Positions 29,683 through 39,118 of a stretch of 64,000 nt of DNA are shown in pieces (position 1 is the stretch's first letter; each line of letters begins with the position of its first letter). Both the position numbers and the translations under genes were made by a program. The DNA lies in contig NZ_CP039383.2 in NCBI RefSeq assembly GCF_004803715.2, positions 2,046,001 through 2,110,000 on the forward strand, given 5' to 3'. The notes under the pieces are model-generated. The model saw only the letters and a list, made by a program, of their open reading frames with translations, had not been told where the DNA came from and ran no database searches. The stretch comes from Luteimonas yindakuii. Lineage in GTDB: Bacteria; Pseudomonadota; Gammaproteobacteria; Xanthomonadales; Xanthomonadaceae.

Positions 29683-30996
29683 TCATCGCACTTCGTTGCC
29701 GAGCGCGTACCAGTCGACCTTGCGGGTGATCCACATGATCGCGGCGAGGATGCCGAACAGCAGCAGCGAACCCATCAGCAGCGCGTTGTCCTCCGACACC
29801 AGCAGGCAGTACAGCGCGCCGTACAGTGCGGTGAGCATGGCGGCGAAGCCCAGCCCGCGGCGCCAGCTGCGCAGCACGCCGGAGAGATACATCACCTGCA
29901 CGCCGATGCAGGCCGTGGCCGACACCAGGTAGGCCCAATGGAACGCGATGTGCTCGGACAGGCTGAGCAGCAGCAGGAAGAAGATCGCCAGTGCAAGGCC
30001 GACCAGCAGGTACTGCAGCGGGTGGATCGGGAGGCGTTTGATCAGCTCGAACAGGCCGAACGCGACGAAGGTCAGCAGCACGAACAGCAGCCCGTACTTG
30101 GTGGCGCGGTCGACCTGGGTGTAGACGTCGACCGGATCCACCAGGCTCACCTGCAGCGCGTCCAGCGCATCCGCCTCGCCCCTGCGCAGCTGCGCCTGTG
30201 CATCGCTGGCCAGCGACGACAGCGCCCAGTGCGCGCGGAAGCCATCGGCGTCGATATCCCGGCGTGTCGGCAGGAACCTGCCGCCGAACTGCGGGTGCGG
30301 CCACGGCGAGGCGAGGTCGATGCGGTTGTCGTCGGCCACCGGCACGATCGCGAGCGAGCGGGTGCCGTCGATGGTGGCGTCGAAATGCACCTCGCGCAGG
30401 GCCGGCAGGCCAGTCGCGCCGGCGTCCGGCAATGCCGCGTGCACGCCGCCGCTGATCGCCGCGAGATCGCGGGTGCCCGCGGCGAGCGCCAGCGGTCGCC
30501 CGTCCACCACCAGCTGTGGCGCGCCGACCAGTCCGCGCACGTCGGCAATGCCGATCGCCAGGTACGGCTGCCCGTACGCACGACCGTCGACCGCCGGATA
30601 GTCGAGCGGCGCGAAGGACGCGACCGCCTGCGCCTGCCAGCCGTAGACCGGGATGCGGAACAGCCCCACGCGCCGCTCCGCCGGCTGCAGCGTGCCCTGC
30701 ACGTCCAGCCGCACGGGCGCCTGCAACAGATGCCCGTTCACTTCGCGGGTGACCACGCGCTGGCTGCCATCGGCAGCGCGCTCGGCGACCTCGCGCCTTT
30801 CCGTCCACGGCACCACGCGCAGTGGCCCGACCAGCCGCTGTTCGCCCGCGCGTCCCTGTGCCACCCGCTCCACCGCCTGCGCGCGGTACTGCTCGCGCTC
30901 GTGCACCACGCCGCGGATCATCGCCAGCGGCACCAGCAACGCCAGCACCAGCGCACCGATCACCACGAACCGCAGCACCAGCTTCATCGACTTCAT
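29683..30996 (-). CDS. creD: CreD inner-membrane protein
   Basis: The 437-residue protein has an N-terminal anchor (KLVLRFVVIGALVLALLVPL), a large periplasmic domain to about residue 285, and a cluster of C-terminal helices starting at YGLLFVLLTFVAFGLFELIK. RLPIHPLQYLLVGLALAIFFLLLLSLSEH is the CreD signature region. CreD is induced by CreBC and affects envelope integrity and beta-lactam or colicin tolerance. It lies 86 bases after creC, in the standard creB-creC-creD order. Confidence 0.94.
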   Translation of the reverse strand: MKSMKLVLRFVVIGALVLALLVPLAMIRGVVHEREQYRAQAVERVAQGRAGEQRLVGPLRVVPWTERREVAERAADGSQRVVTREVNGHLLQAPVRLDVQGTLQPAERRVGLFRIPVYGWQAQAVASFAPLDYPAVDGRAYGQPYLAIGIADVRGLVGAPQLVVDGRPLALAAGTRDLAAISGGVHAALPDAGATGLPALREVHFDATIDGTRSLAIVPVADDNRIDLASPWPHPQFGGRFLPTRRDIDADGFRAHWALSSLASDAQAQLRRGEADALDALQVSLVDPVDVYTQVDRATKYGLLFVLLTFVAFGLFELIKRLPIHPLQYLLVGLALAIFFLLLLSLSEHIAFHWAYLVSATACIGVQVMYLSGVLRSWRRGLGFAAMLTALYGALYCLLVSEDNALLMGSLLLFGILAAIMWITRKVDWYALGNEVR

Positions 30997-31082
30997 TTCG
31001 CTTCCCCGCCATGGACCGGCCTGCAGCGTGCGCGCCCTGCATGGGCGGGGTCGGAAGCGGATTTGAAGCGGATGTGAAGTGG

Positions 31083-32519
31083 TCAGGTCGCCGGCAGCGA
31101 CAGCGTGGCGATGGCGCCGCCACCGTCACGGTTGTAGAGGCGGACGGCGCCACCGTGCAGGCGGGCGACCTCGCGTACGAACGGCAGGCCGAGGCCGGAA
31201 CTGCGCGAACCACCGTCCGGGCGCGGCAGCGAGTAGAAACGCTCGAACACCCGCTCCTGCGCGTAATCGGGCACGCCAGGGCCGCGGTCGAGCACGCGCA
31301 GCCGCACGTTGCCGGCCTCCACCGATGCGTCGACCACGACCTCGCCGCCGTCCGGCGAGAACGCGACCGCGTTCTCCACCAGGTTGCGCAGCGCCTGCCG
31401 CAGCAGGAACGGATCGCCGCGCACCTCCACCGCCGCCACCGCGGCGGCATCGCAGCGCACGCACACCTCGCGACCATTTGGCGCCAGCACGTCGACCGCC
31501 TGCGCCAGCAGCGTGCCGACGGCGATCGCACTGCGCTTCTGCAGCCAGCCATGCTGTTCGACCTCGGCCAGCGCCAGCAGCTTGTCGATGGTCTCGGTGA
31601 GCCGCCGCTGCTGGGCGAGGATGTTGCCGGCGAACCGCGCGCGCTCGGCATCCGGCAGCGGCTCCTGCAACAGTTCCGCGGCACCGCCGATCGCCGCCAG
31701 CGGGCTCTTCATCTCGTGGGTCAGTGATTGCACGTACTGCTCGACGTAGGCCTTGCCCTCGAGCTTGCGGCGCATCGCCTCCAGCGCCTGGCCGAGGTCG
31801 CCGATCTCGTCGCGACGCGGCCGCGGCGGCGGCACCGGCTCGCCCCGCGCCACCGCCTGGGCGTAGCGGTTGAGGCCGCCGATGCCGCGCACCAGCCACC
31901 AGGTCATGGCGATGCCGATCAGCGCGGCGATGCCGATCAGCCACGCACCGCGCGCCAGGATGCTGCGCTGGCTGGCGACGATGAAGGGCTCCACGCTGCG
32001 GTTGGGCTGCGACAGCGTCAGCACGCCGAGCAGCCGCGATGGATCGTCGGGATCGCGCACCGGCGCGGCCACGTGCATCACGCTGTCGTCGTCGGCACCG
32101 GGCACGCGCGGCGTTGAACGCGCGCCGTACTCGCCGCGCAGCGTGCGGTAGACATCGTTCCAGCGCGAGTTGTCGCGGCCGAGGTCGCGGCCGGTGGAGG
32201 CGTACACCACCATCCCGCCCGCATCGGTGATCACGATCTCCTGGTCGACGCTGCTCTTCGCGACCTCCCACACCTGCGCCTGCGGGTCGCGCGCATGCGC
32301 CTGCGCCACCCGCTGCGCGAAGCGGCCATCGGCGATGCGCCCGGCCTTGAGATCATCGGCGGCCAGCTCGGCCAGCGTGTTGGCCGAATCCACCAGCGTG
32401 GCCTCGAGCGCCTGGCGCACGCCGGGCTTCACCTCGTCGACGAACACCCGCATGACGAAGAACGCCGCCACCCCGACGATCAGGAAGAACGCCAGGAACA
32501 GCCGCAGGCCGATACGCAT
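31083..32519 (-). CDS. creC: Sensor histidine kinase CreC
   Basis: The 478-residue kinase has an N-terminal membrane helix (LFLAFFLIVGVAAFFVM), a periplasmic CreC sensor domain to about residue 185, and a second helix. A HAMP region (GLNRYAQAVARGEPV) follows, then the H-box QSLTHEMKSPLAAI with the phosphoacceptor His, and ATPase boxes LVENAVAFSPDG and SSGLGLPFVREV. The start at 32519 is 2 bases after the creB stop, so the genes are coupled. It phosphorylates CreB. Confidence 0.94.
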   Translation of the reverse strand: MRIGLRLFLAFFLIVGVAAFFVMRVFVDEVKPGVRQALEATLVDSANTLAELAADDLKAGRIADGRFAQRVAQAHARDPQAQVWEVAKSSVDQEIVITDAGGMVVYASTGRDLGRDNSRWNDVYRTLRGEYGARSTPRVPGADDDSVMHVAAPVRDPDDPSRLLGVLTLSQPNRSVEPFIVASQRSILARGAWLIGIAALIGIAMTWWLVRGIGGLNRYAQAVARGEPVPPPRPRRDEIGDLGQALEAMRRKLEGKAYVEQYVQSLTHEMKSPLAAIGGAAELLQEPLPDAERARFAGNILAQQRRLTETIDKLLALAEVEQHGWLQKRSAIAVGTLLAQAVDVLAPNGREVCVRCDAAAVAAVEVRGDPFLLRQALRNLVENAVAFSPDGGEVVVDASVEAGNVRLRVLDRGPGVPDYAQERVFERFYSLPRPDGGSRSSGLGLPFVREVARLHGGAVRLYNRDGGGAIATLSLPAT

Positions 32520-32521
32520 GC

Positions 32522-33214
32522 TCAGGCGTCCAGTGCGTAGCCGATGCCGCGATGGGTACGGATCGGATCCGTGGTGGCGCCCGCCGCGCGCAGCTTGGCG
32601 CGCAGCGTCTTGACGTGGGTATCGACGGTGCGGTCGCCGCTGTCGGCGGCGTCGTCCCAGCCGCGGTCCATCAGCTGCGCGCGGCTGAGGATCGCACCCG
32701 GGCGTTGCAGCAGCGCCGCCAGCAGCGCGTACTCGTAGCGGGTCAGGTCCAGCAGCGTGTCGCGATAGCGGATGCGCCGGCCCTCGTGGTCGATGGCGAA
32801 CGCGCCGTGCGCGCGCCAGCCGTCGGCATCGCCCGCGCCGACCGGCGCGCTCCGGCGCAACCGCGCGCGCACCCTTGCCACCAGTTCGCGCGGTGAGAAC
32901 GGCTTGGCCATGTAGTCGTCGGCACCGAGTTCCAGGCCGAGCACGCGGTCCACCTCGTCGTTGCGCGCGGTGAGGAAGATCACCGGCACCTGGCTGAAGC
33001 CGCGCAGTTGCCGGCACACCTCGAAGCCGTTGAGATCGGGCAGCCCGACATCCAGCACCACCAGCTCCGCGCCGGGATTGCGCAGCGCCGCCAGCGCATC
33101 GCGACCGAGCAGGCAATGCCGCACCGCGTAGCCCTCGCTGCCGAGTGCGTACAGCAGGGTGTCGGCGATGGCCTGTTCGTCCTCGACGACGAGGATGCGC
33201 GCGGGTTCCGGCAT
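32522..33214 (-). CDS. creB: Response regulator CreB (OmpR/PhoB family)
   Basis: The 230-residue regulator has a receiver domain (ILVVEDEQAIADTLL, phosphoacceptor Asp in LVVLDVGLPDLNG, Lys in MAKPFSPRE). The C-terminal winged helix reads TRYEYALLAALLQRPGAILS, with THVKTLRAKLR and HRGIGYAL. The start MPEPARILVV at 33214 is the usual N-terminus. Its promoter region is shared with the divergent rlmJ gene, only 43 bases away. Confidence 0.95.
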   Translation of the reverse strand: MPEPARILVVEDEQAIADTLLYALGSEGYAVRHCLLGRDALAALRNPGAELVVLDVGLPDLNGFEVCRQLRGFSQVPVIFLTARNDEVDRVLGLELGADDYMAKPFSPRELVARVRARLRRSAPVGAGDADGWRAHGAFAIDHEGRRIRYRDTLLDLTRYEYALLAALLQRPGAILSRAQLMDRGWDDAADSGDRTVDTHVKTLRAKLRAAGATTDPIRTHRGIGYALDA

Positions 33215-33257
33215 GCCGCGCAGCATAGAGCGTGGCGGCCCGGCATACACTGCGCGC

Positions 33258-34124
33258 ATGAACTATCGCCACGCCTTCCACGCCGGCAACCATGCCGACG
33301 TGCTCAAGCACGTCGTGCTGCTCGCCCTGTGCGATGCCCTCACCGCCAAGCCCGCCGCCTGCTTCGCCCTGGACACGCATGCCGGGCGCGGCCTGTACGG
33401 GCTGGGCGACTACGCGGCGCGGCAGACCGGCGAAGCGGACAGCGGCATCGGCCGCCTGCGCGCGGCCGCTGTCGAGGAGCCGCTGCTGCGTCGCTATCTG
33501 GACGCCGTGGATGCCTGTCGCGCGCAGGCCGGTGCGGATGCCTACCCCGGCTCGCCATGGCTGCTCGCGCATGCGTTGCGCGAGCAGGACCGCATCGCCT
33601 GCTGCGAACTGCAGCCGGAGGAAGCCGCCGTGCTGAAGGCCAACTTCGCCGGTGATCCGCGCATCGCCGTGCATGCCCGCGACGGCTATGGCGCGGTGCG
33701 CGCCCTGCTGCCGCCGCGCGATGGCGACGTGCGCATCAACCGCGGCCTGGTGCTGATCGACCCGCCCTACGAACTGCAGCTCGAAGAATTCACCCCTGCG
33801 CTGGGCGCGATCCGCGAAGGGCTCAAGCGCTGGCCGCAGGCGAGCTACGCGCTGTGGTATCCGATCAAGCAGCGTCGGGTGCTGCAGCGGCCGTTCCGCA
33901 GCGCGGCAACCCTCGAGGCTGCCGGTGGCGTGCTGGCCTGCGAACTGCTGGTGCGCCCCGACGACTCGCCACTGCGCATGAACGGCAGCGGCCTGCTGCT
34001 GGTGAACCCGCCATGGGGGCTCGACCGCCGTCTCGGCCCGGCTCTGAAGGCGCTCGGGGAGCTGTTGCCCGCGGCGCGGATGGCGGAACCGTCCCGGCTG
34101 GAGTGGTTGCGCCCCGCGGCGTGA
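33258..34124 (+). CDS. rlmJ: 23S rRNA (adenine2030-N6)-methyltransferase
   Basis: The 288-residue SAM-dependent enzyme starts MNYRHAFHAGNHADVLKH, the RlmJ hallmark. The catalytic motif DPPYE lies near residue 172 (VLIDPPYE). It methylates A2030 of 23S rRNA. TACACT at 33246-33251 ends only 6 bases before the ATG, so transcription probably starts at or next to the start codon (leaderless). It is divergent from creB. Confidence 0.94.
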   Translation: MNYRHAFHAGNHADVLKHVVLLALCDALTAKPAACFALDTHAGRGLYGLGDYAARQTGEADSGIGRLRAAAVEEPLLRRYLDAVDACRAQAGADAYPGSPWLLAHALREQDRIACCELQPEEAAVLKANFAGDPRIAVHARDGYGAVRALLPPRDGDVRINRGLVLIDPPYELQLEEFTPALGAIREGLKRWPQASYALWYPIKQRRVLQRPFRSAATLEAAGGVLACELLVRPDDSPLRMNGSGLLLVNPPWGLDRRLGPALKALGELLPAARMAEPSRLEWLRPAA

Positions 34125-34222
34125 ACAGGGCGCCGGCCGCGACATGACTACTTGTTCAGGTTGGGCTAGCGCATTCAGCTTCTGCAAAGGGACTTCACCC
34201 GTTGCGTGGCAGCATCCGTCGC

Positions 34223-34756
34223 ATGGCCGCCCGCAACCGACTCCCGCCGTGGCATGACCAGATCCGTCTGGCCAATGGCCGCGAAATCCTGATCCGTCCC
34301 GTGCGCCCTGACGATGCCGAGCCGCTGCGTGCCGGCTTCGCCCTGCTGGGCCCGGAGGAAATCCGTCAGCGCCTGGTCTCCCCGTTGCCCGAACTGAGCG
34401 CGGAGATGGCAGATCGCCTGACCCGCCCCGACCCCAAGACCGAGTTCGCCCTGGTCGCGGCGGAGCCACTGCCGCCGGGTGACGCGGTGGTCGGCGGCGT
34501 TGCCCGCGTGGCGATGGTGCCCGGCACCCGCGACGGCCAGTTCCTGATCCTGATCAGCGGTTACATCGCCGGCCTGGGCGCAGGCCGCCAGCTGATGCGC
34601 CGCCTGGTGCGCTGGGCGCGCGGCAAGAAGCTGCAGCGCCTGATCGGCGAGGTCCAGGAAGAGAACCAGCCGATGCTGGCACTCGCCGAGTCGCTCGGCT
34701 TCCGCCAGGAAGCCTCCGACCATCCCGGCACCGTGCGGGTGGTACTCGATCTCTGA
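34223..34756 (+). CDS. GNAT-family acetyltransferase (Pat-like domain)
   Basis: The 177-residue protein resembles the acetyltransferase domain of protein lysine acetyltransferases. It has LANGREILIRPVRPDDAEPL at the N-terminus and IAGLGAGRQLMRRLVRWARG as acetyl-CoA site. NQPMLALAESLGFRQE follows. The ligase-like domains of full-length Pat are absent. ATG 34223 is preferred over TTG 34202. It stands alone between rlmJ and mfd. Confidence 0.8.
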   Translation: MAARNRLPPWHDQIRLANGREILIRPVRPDDAEPLRAGFALLGPEEIRQRLVSPLPELSAEMADRLTRPDPKTEFALVAAEPLPPGDAVVGGVARVAMVPGTRDGQFLILISGYIAGLGAGRQLMRRLVRWARGKKLQRLIGEVQEENQPMLALAESLGFRQEASDHPGTVRVVLDL

Positions 34757-34868
34757 CCACGGCGTGCCGACACCGCCGCGACGGTCACCCACTGAAGCCT
34801 GCCGCTGTTCCCCTTCCGCGCGTGGCGATGCGTTCGTCCTGCGGCAGGAGCAACGACGCCTTGCGCGG

Positions 34869-34874
34869 TAGAAT
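34869..34874 (+). promoter_or_regulatory. -10 box of mfd
   Basis: TAGAAT ends 10 bases before the mfd ATG at 34885, so the transcript would begin about 3 bases before the start codon. No good -35 hexamer is seen. Confidence 0.45.
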
Positions 34875-34884
34875 GCGCGGTTCG

Positions 34885-37800
34885 ATGAAAGCACCCGACC
34901 TTCCCCTTCCGCCGCTGCCCCGGCGCGGCCAGCAGCGTGCGTTCTGGCGCGCGCCCGCCTCCACCTCCGCACTGGCCTGGACGCTGTTGCGCGCCGCCAC
35001 CGCGCATGGCCGGCCGTTGCTGGTCGTCGCGCGCGACAACCACCATGCCCACCAGCTGGAATCGGACCTGCAGACGCTGGCCGGCGGCGACGACGTGCCG
35101 TTGCTGGCATTCCCCGATTGGGAAACCCTGCCCTACGACCACTTCAGCCCGCATCCGGAGATCGTCTCGCAGCGGCTGGCCACGCTGAACCGCCTGCCGC
35201 AGCTCAAGCGCGGCCTGGTGGTGGTGCCGGTGCAGACGCTGATGCAGCGCCTGCCGCCGCTGTCGTGGATCGCCGGCCAGACCTTCGACATGCGGGTCGG
35301 CCAGCGGCTCGACCTCGATGCCGAGAAGCGGCGACTCGAATCCGCTGGCTACCGCAACGTGCCGCAGGTGCTCGACCCGGGCGACTTCGCCGTGCGCGGC
35401 GGCCTGCTCGACGTGTTCCCGATGGGCGCCGACGCGCCGTTCCGCGTCGAACTGTTCGACGAGGACATCGAATCGATCCGCAGCTTCGATCCGGAATCGC
35501 AGCGCTCGCTCGACAAGGTCGAGGCGATCCGCATGCTGCCCGGCCGCGAGGTGCCGCTGGACGAGGCCGCGCGCGAACGCGCGATGGATGCGCTTGGCGA
35601 ACGCTTCGATATCGACCAGCGCCGCAGCTCGCTGTTCCAGGACCTGAAGTCCGGGCTGTCGCCGGCTGGCGTCGAGTACTACCTGCCGCTGTTCTTCGAG
35701 CCGCCGCGCGGCCGCTTCGGCGAGCGCGATGCCGGCGACGCCACCGCGACGCTGTTCGACTACCTGCCCGAGGGCGCACTGCCGGTGCTTGCCCCCGGCG
35801 CACTGGCCGCCGCCGACCACGCGTGGGCACACATCGGCGAGCGCTACGAACAGCGCCGCCATGACATCGAGCGCCCGCTGCTGCCGCCGGCCGAGCTGTG
35901 GCTGCCGCCGGACACGCTGCGCGAATGCCTCAACCGCGGCGAGCGCGTCGACGTCGCCGATGCCAGCCACGCGCAGGCGGCGCAGGCCGTGGCGCTGGGC
36001 GACCAGCCGGCGCCGGACCTGCCGATCTCCACGCGCGATGCGGATGCCACCGGCGCGCTGAAGTCCTTCCTCGGCCATTACCCCGGCCGCGTGCTGCTGG
36101 CCGCCGACAGCGCCGGCCGCCGCGAGGCCTTGATCGACCTGCTCGCGCCGACCGGCCTCAAGCCGCAGGTGCTGCACGACTTCGCCGCCTTCATCGCCGC
36201 CGATACCGACGCGCGCTTCGCGGTCGCCGTCGCCCCGCTCGACAACGGCTTCGCGCTGGATGCGCCGCAGGTCACGATCCTCACCGAGCGCCAGCTGTTT
36301 CCGGAGCGCGCCACCCAGCCGCGCCGGGCGCGCCGTGCCGGCCGCGAGCCGGAAGCGATCATCCGCGACCTCGGCGAACTCACCGGGGGTGCGCCGATCG
36401 TCCACGAGGACCACGGCGTCGGCCGCTACCGCGGACTTGTCGTGCTCGAAGCCGGCGGCCAGCCGGCCGAGTACCTCGAGATCGAATACGCCAAGGGCGA
36501 CCGCCTGTACGTGCCGGTCGCGCAGCTGCACCTGATCAACCGCTACTCCGGCGCATCGCCGGAAACCGCGCCGCTGCATTCGCTCGGTGGCGAGGCGTGG
36601 ACCAAGGCCAAGAAACGCGCCGCCGAGAAGGTGCGCGACGTCGCCGCGGAACTTCTTGAGATCCAGGCCAAGCGCGCCGCGCGTGCCGGCCTTGCGATCG
36701 ACATCGACCGCGCGATGTACGAACCGTTCGCCGCAGCGTTCCCGTTCGAGGAAACGCCCGACCAGCATTCGGCGATCGAGGCGGTCATCCACGATCTTGC
36801 ATCGAGCCAGCCGATGGACCGCGTGGTCTGCGGTGACGTCGGTTTCGGCAAGACCGAGGTCGCGGTGCGCGCGGCCTTCGTCGCCGCGGCCGGCGGCAAG
36901 CAGGTGGCGGTGCTGGTGCCCACGACGCTGCTGGCCGAACAGCATTTCCGCAACTTCAGCGATCGCTTCGCCGACTCCCCGATCCGCGTCGAGGTGCTGT
37001 CGCGCTTCAAGAGCACGAAGGAAATCAAGGCCGAGCTGGAAAAGGTCGCCCGCGGCGAGATCGACGTGATCGTCGGCACCCATCGCCTGCTGCAGCCTGA
37101 CGTGAAGTTCAAGGATCTCGGACTGGTCATCGTCGACGAGGAACAGCGTTTCGGCGTGCGCCAGAAGGAAGCGCTTAAGGCGCTGCGCGCCAACGTGCAC
37201 CTGCTCACGCTCACCGCCACGCCGATCCCGCGCACGCTCAACATGGCGATGGCCGGCATCCGCGACCTCTCGATCATCGCCACCCCGCCCGCGCACCGGC
37301 TGGCGGTGCAGACCTTCGTCAGCGAATGGGACGACTCGCTGCTGCGCGAGGCCTTCCAGCGCGAGCTCGCGCGTGGTGGCCAGCTGTACTTCCTGCACAA
37401 CGATGTCGAATCGATCGGCCGCATGCAGCGCGAGCTGCAGGAGCTGGTGCCGGAGGCGCGCATCGGCATCGCCCACGGGCAGATGCCGGAGCGCGAGCTG
37501 GAAAAGGTGATGGTCGACTTCCAGAAGCAGCGCTTCAACGTGCTGCTGTCGACGACGATCATCGAATCCGGTATCGACATCCCCAACGCCAACACCATCG
37601 TCATCAACCGCGCCGACCGCTTCGGCCTCGCCCAGCTGCACCAGCTGCGTGGTCGCGTCGGCCGTTCGCACCACCGCGCGTATGCGTACCTGGTGGTGCC
37701 GGACAAGCGCGCGATCACCCCCGATGCGCAGAAGCGCCTGGATGCGATCGCGTCGATGGACGAACTCGGCGCCGGCTTCACCCTCGCCACCCACGACCTC

Positions 37801-38388
37801 GAGATCCGCGGCGCCGGCGAGCTGCTGGGCGAGGAGCAGAGCGGGCAGATGGCCGAGGTCGGCTTCAGCCTCTACACCGAACTGCTGGAACGCGCGGTGC
37901 GCTCGATCCGCCAGGGCAAGCTGCCCGACGCCGACGAACCGGATTCGCGCGGTGCCGAGGTCGAACTGCACGTGCCGGCGCTGATCCCGGACGACTACCT
38001 GCCCGACGTGCACACCCGGCTGACGCTGTACAAGCGCATCAGCGCCGCCAACGATGCCGACGGCCTGCGCGAGCTGCAGGTGGAGATGATCGACCGCTTC
38101 GGCCTGCTGCCCGACCCGGCCAAGCACCTGTTCGCGATCGCCGAGCTGAAGCTGCAGGCCACCGGGCTGGGCGTGCGCAAGCTCGACCTTGGCGAGAACG
38201 GCGGGCGCCTGCTGTTCGAGGCCAAGCCACGCATCGACCCGATGGCACTGATCCAGCTGATCCAGAAGCAGCCGAAGCTGTACGCGATGGACGGCCCGGA
38301 GAAGCTGCGCATCAAGCTGCCGCTGCCGGAAGCCGCCGACCGCTTCAACGCCGCGCGCGGGCTGATGATGCAGCTGGCGCAGGGGTGA
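34885..38388 (+). CDS. mfd: Transcription-repair coupling factor
   Basis: The 1167-residue ATPase removes stalled RNA polymerase and recruits UvrA. UvrB-homology region at the N-terminus: WETLPYDHFSPHPEIVSQRL. RNA-polymerase-interaction domain near residue 500 (IVHEDHGVGRYRGLVVLEAGG in shortened view, HEDHGVGRYRGL). Helicase motifs: Walker A GDVGFGKTEVA, DEEQ box VIVDEEQRFGV, SAT-like LTATPIPRTL, and motif VI LRGRVGRSHHRAYAYL. The TRCF C-terminal domain closes it (PDDYLPDVHTRLTLYKRI). Length and order are standard. The start MKAPDLPLPPLP fits the -10 box at 34869. Confidence 0.97.
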   Translation: MKAPDLPLPPLPRRGQQRAFWRAPASTSALAWTLLRAATAHGRPLLVVARDNHHAHQLESDLQTLAGGDDVPLLAFPDWETLPYDHFSPHPEIVSQRLATLNRLPQLKRGLVVVPVQTLMQRLPPLSWIAGQTFDMRVGQRLDLDAEKRRLESAGYRNVPQVLDPGDFAVRGGLLDVFPMGADAPFRVELFDEDIESIRSFDPESQRSLDKVEAIRMLPGREVPLDEAARERAMDALGERFDIDQRRSSLFQDLKSGLSPAGVEYYLPLFFEPPRGRFGERDAGDATATLFDYLPEGALPVLAPGALAAADHAWAHIGERYEQRRHDIERPLLPPAELWLPPDTLRECLNRGERVDVADASHAQAAQAVALGDQPAPDLPISTRDADATGALKSFLGHYPGRVLLAADSAGRREALIDLLAPTGLKPQVLHDFAAFIAADTDARFAVAVAPLDNGFALDAPQVTILTERQLFPERATQPRRARRAGREPEAIIRDLGELTGGAPIVHEDHGVGRYRGLVVLEAGGQPAEYLEIEYAKGDRLYVPVAQLHLINRYSGASPETAPLHSLGGEAWTKAKKRAAEKVRDVAAELLEIQAKRAARAGLAIDIDRAMYEPFAAAFPFEETPDQHSAIEAVIHDLASSQPMDRVVCGDVGFGKTEVAVRAAFVAAAGGKQVAVLVPTTLLAEQHFRNFSDRFADSPIRVEVLSRFKSTKEIKAELEKVARGEIDVIVGTHRLLQPDVKFKDLGLVIVDEEQRFGVRQKEALKALRANVHLLTLTATPIPRTLNMAMAGIRDLSIIATPPAHRLAVQTFVSEWDDSLLREAFQRELARGGQLYFLHNDVESIGRMQRELQELVPEARIGIAHGQMPERELEKVMVDFQKQRFNVLLSTTIIESGIDIPNANTIVINRADRFGLAQLHQLRGRVGRSHHRAYAYLVVPDKRAITPDAQKRLDAIASMDELGAGFTLATHDLEIRGAGELLGEEQSGQMAEVGFSLYTELLERAVRSIRQGKLPDADEPDSRGAEVELHVPALIPDDYLPDVHTRLTLYKRISAANDADGLRELQVEMIDRFGLLPDPAKHLFAIAELKLQATGLGVRKLDLGENGGRLLFEAKPRIDPMALIQLIQKQPKLYAMDGPEKLRIKLPLPEAADRFNAARGLMMQLAQG

Positions 38389-38468
38389 GCCAGGCCGGGG
38401 AACGCCAACATGGCGGTACCGGGGCGCGTAGCGCACCTGGGACCGCCAGTTCACCCGTGACGAGATCC

Positions 38469-38966
38469 CTACAACGAGCGCACGCCCTCGCTGCTTCCGC
38501 AGGATTCGAACAACAGCTGTTCGGCCGGGTTGAAGAACTTGCCGCGGAACGTTTCGCTCATGCTGTTGCCATCCCTGGATAGCGTGGCGGTGCGGACGAC
38601 CTCGTTGGCTCCAGCAAAGCTGCCGTCGGGGTTGTAGCGATAGAGGCGCATGTGGGTCGTGTACTCGCGGGTCCGCGGGTTGTAGTCCCAGATGCCGAAC
38701 GCTGGCCCGCGCGTGCCTGGGGGCGTGGTGTTGGTGTCCACCATGGTGCCGCCGACGTGATAGACACTGCTGGCGCGGAACCGGGTGACCGTCTGCCCGC
38801 TTGCGCAGTTGAAGACGTGGACATCGAAGTATTCCCAGGTCCCCACGATCCGGTTTGCGGGGGGATACAGCAGGTTCGGCGATGCGGCAGTCGCGTCCGG
38901 CAGCGTGGCGGCGGTGCCGGCAGTCAGCATCAGGATCGCGATGACCAGGGGGCGTAGAGTCTTCAT
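38469..38966 (-). CDS. Secreted protein of unknown function, lipocalin-like core
   Basis: The 165-residue protein has a signal peptide (KTLRPLVIAILMLTAGTAATLP). The mature part contains IVGTWEYFDVHVFNCASG and repeated strands such as YTTHMRLYRYNPDGSF and SEVVRTATLS-like turns, suggesting a small beta barrel. GTWE is reminiscent of lipocalin-like domains. Two cysteines (FNC and ESCG) could form a disulfide. The function is unknown. It converges with mfd and faces away from the CadC-like regulator gene. Confidence 0.7.
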   Translation of the reverse strand: MKTLRPLVIAILMLTAGTAATLPDATAASPNLLYPPANRIVGTWEYFDVHVFNCASGQTVTRFRASSVYHVGGTMVDTNTTPPGTRGPAFGIWDYNPRTREYTTHMRLYRYNPDGSFAGANEVVRTATLSRDGNSMSETFRGKFFNPAEQLLFESCGSSEGVRSL

Positions 38967-39118
38967 GGCATCCTCCTTCGGGATGATGGTCGCGACCGCA
39001 CCATGCAGCCGCGCAGGTGGAAGCCTCCGTCCGCGGGATGTTGGAAATCCCGTTGCAAACCCTGAAATACGCTGAGTTACCCTGAACCCCGCAACGCTGC
39101 GTACCGGGCGCCCCCGCC

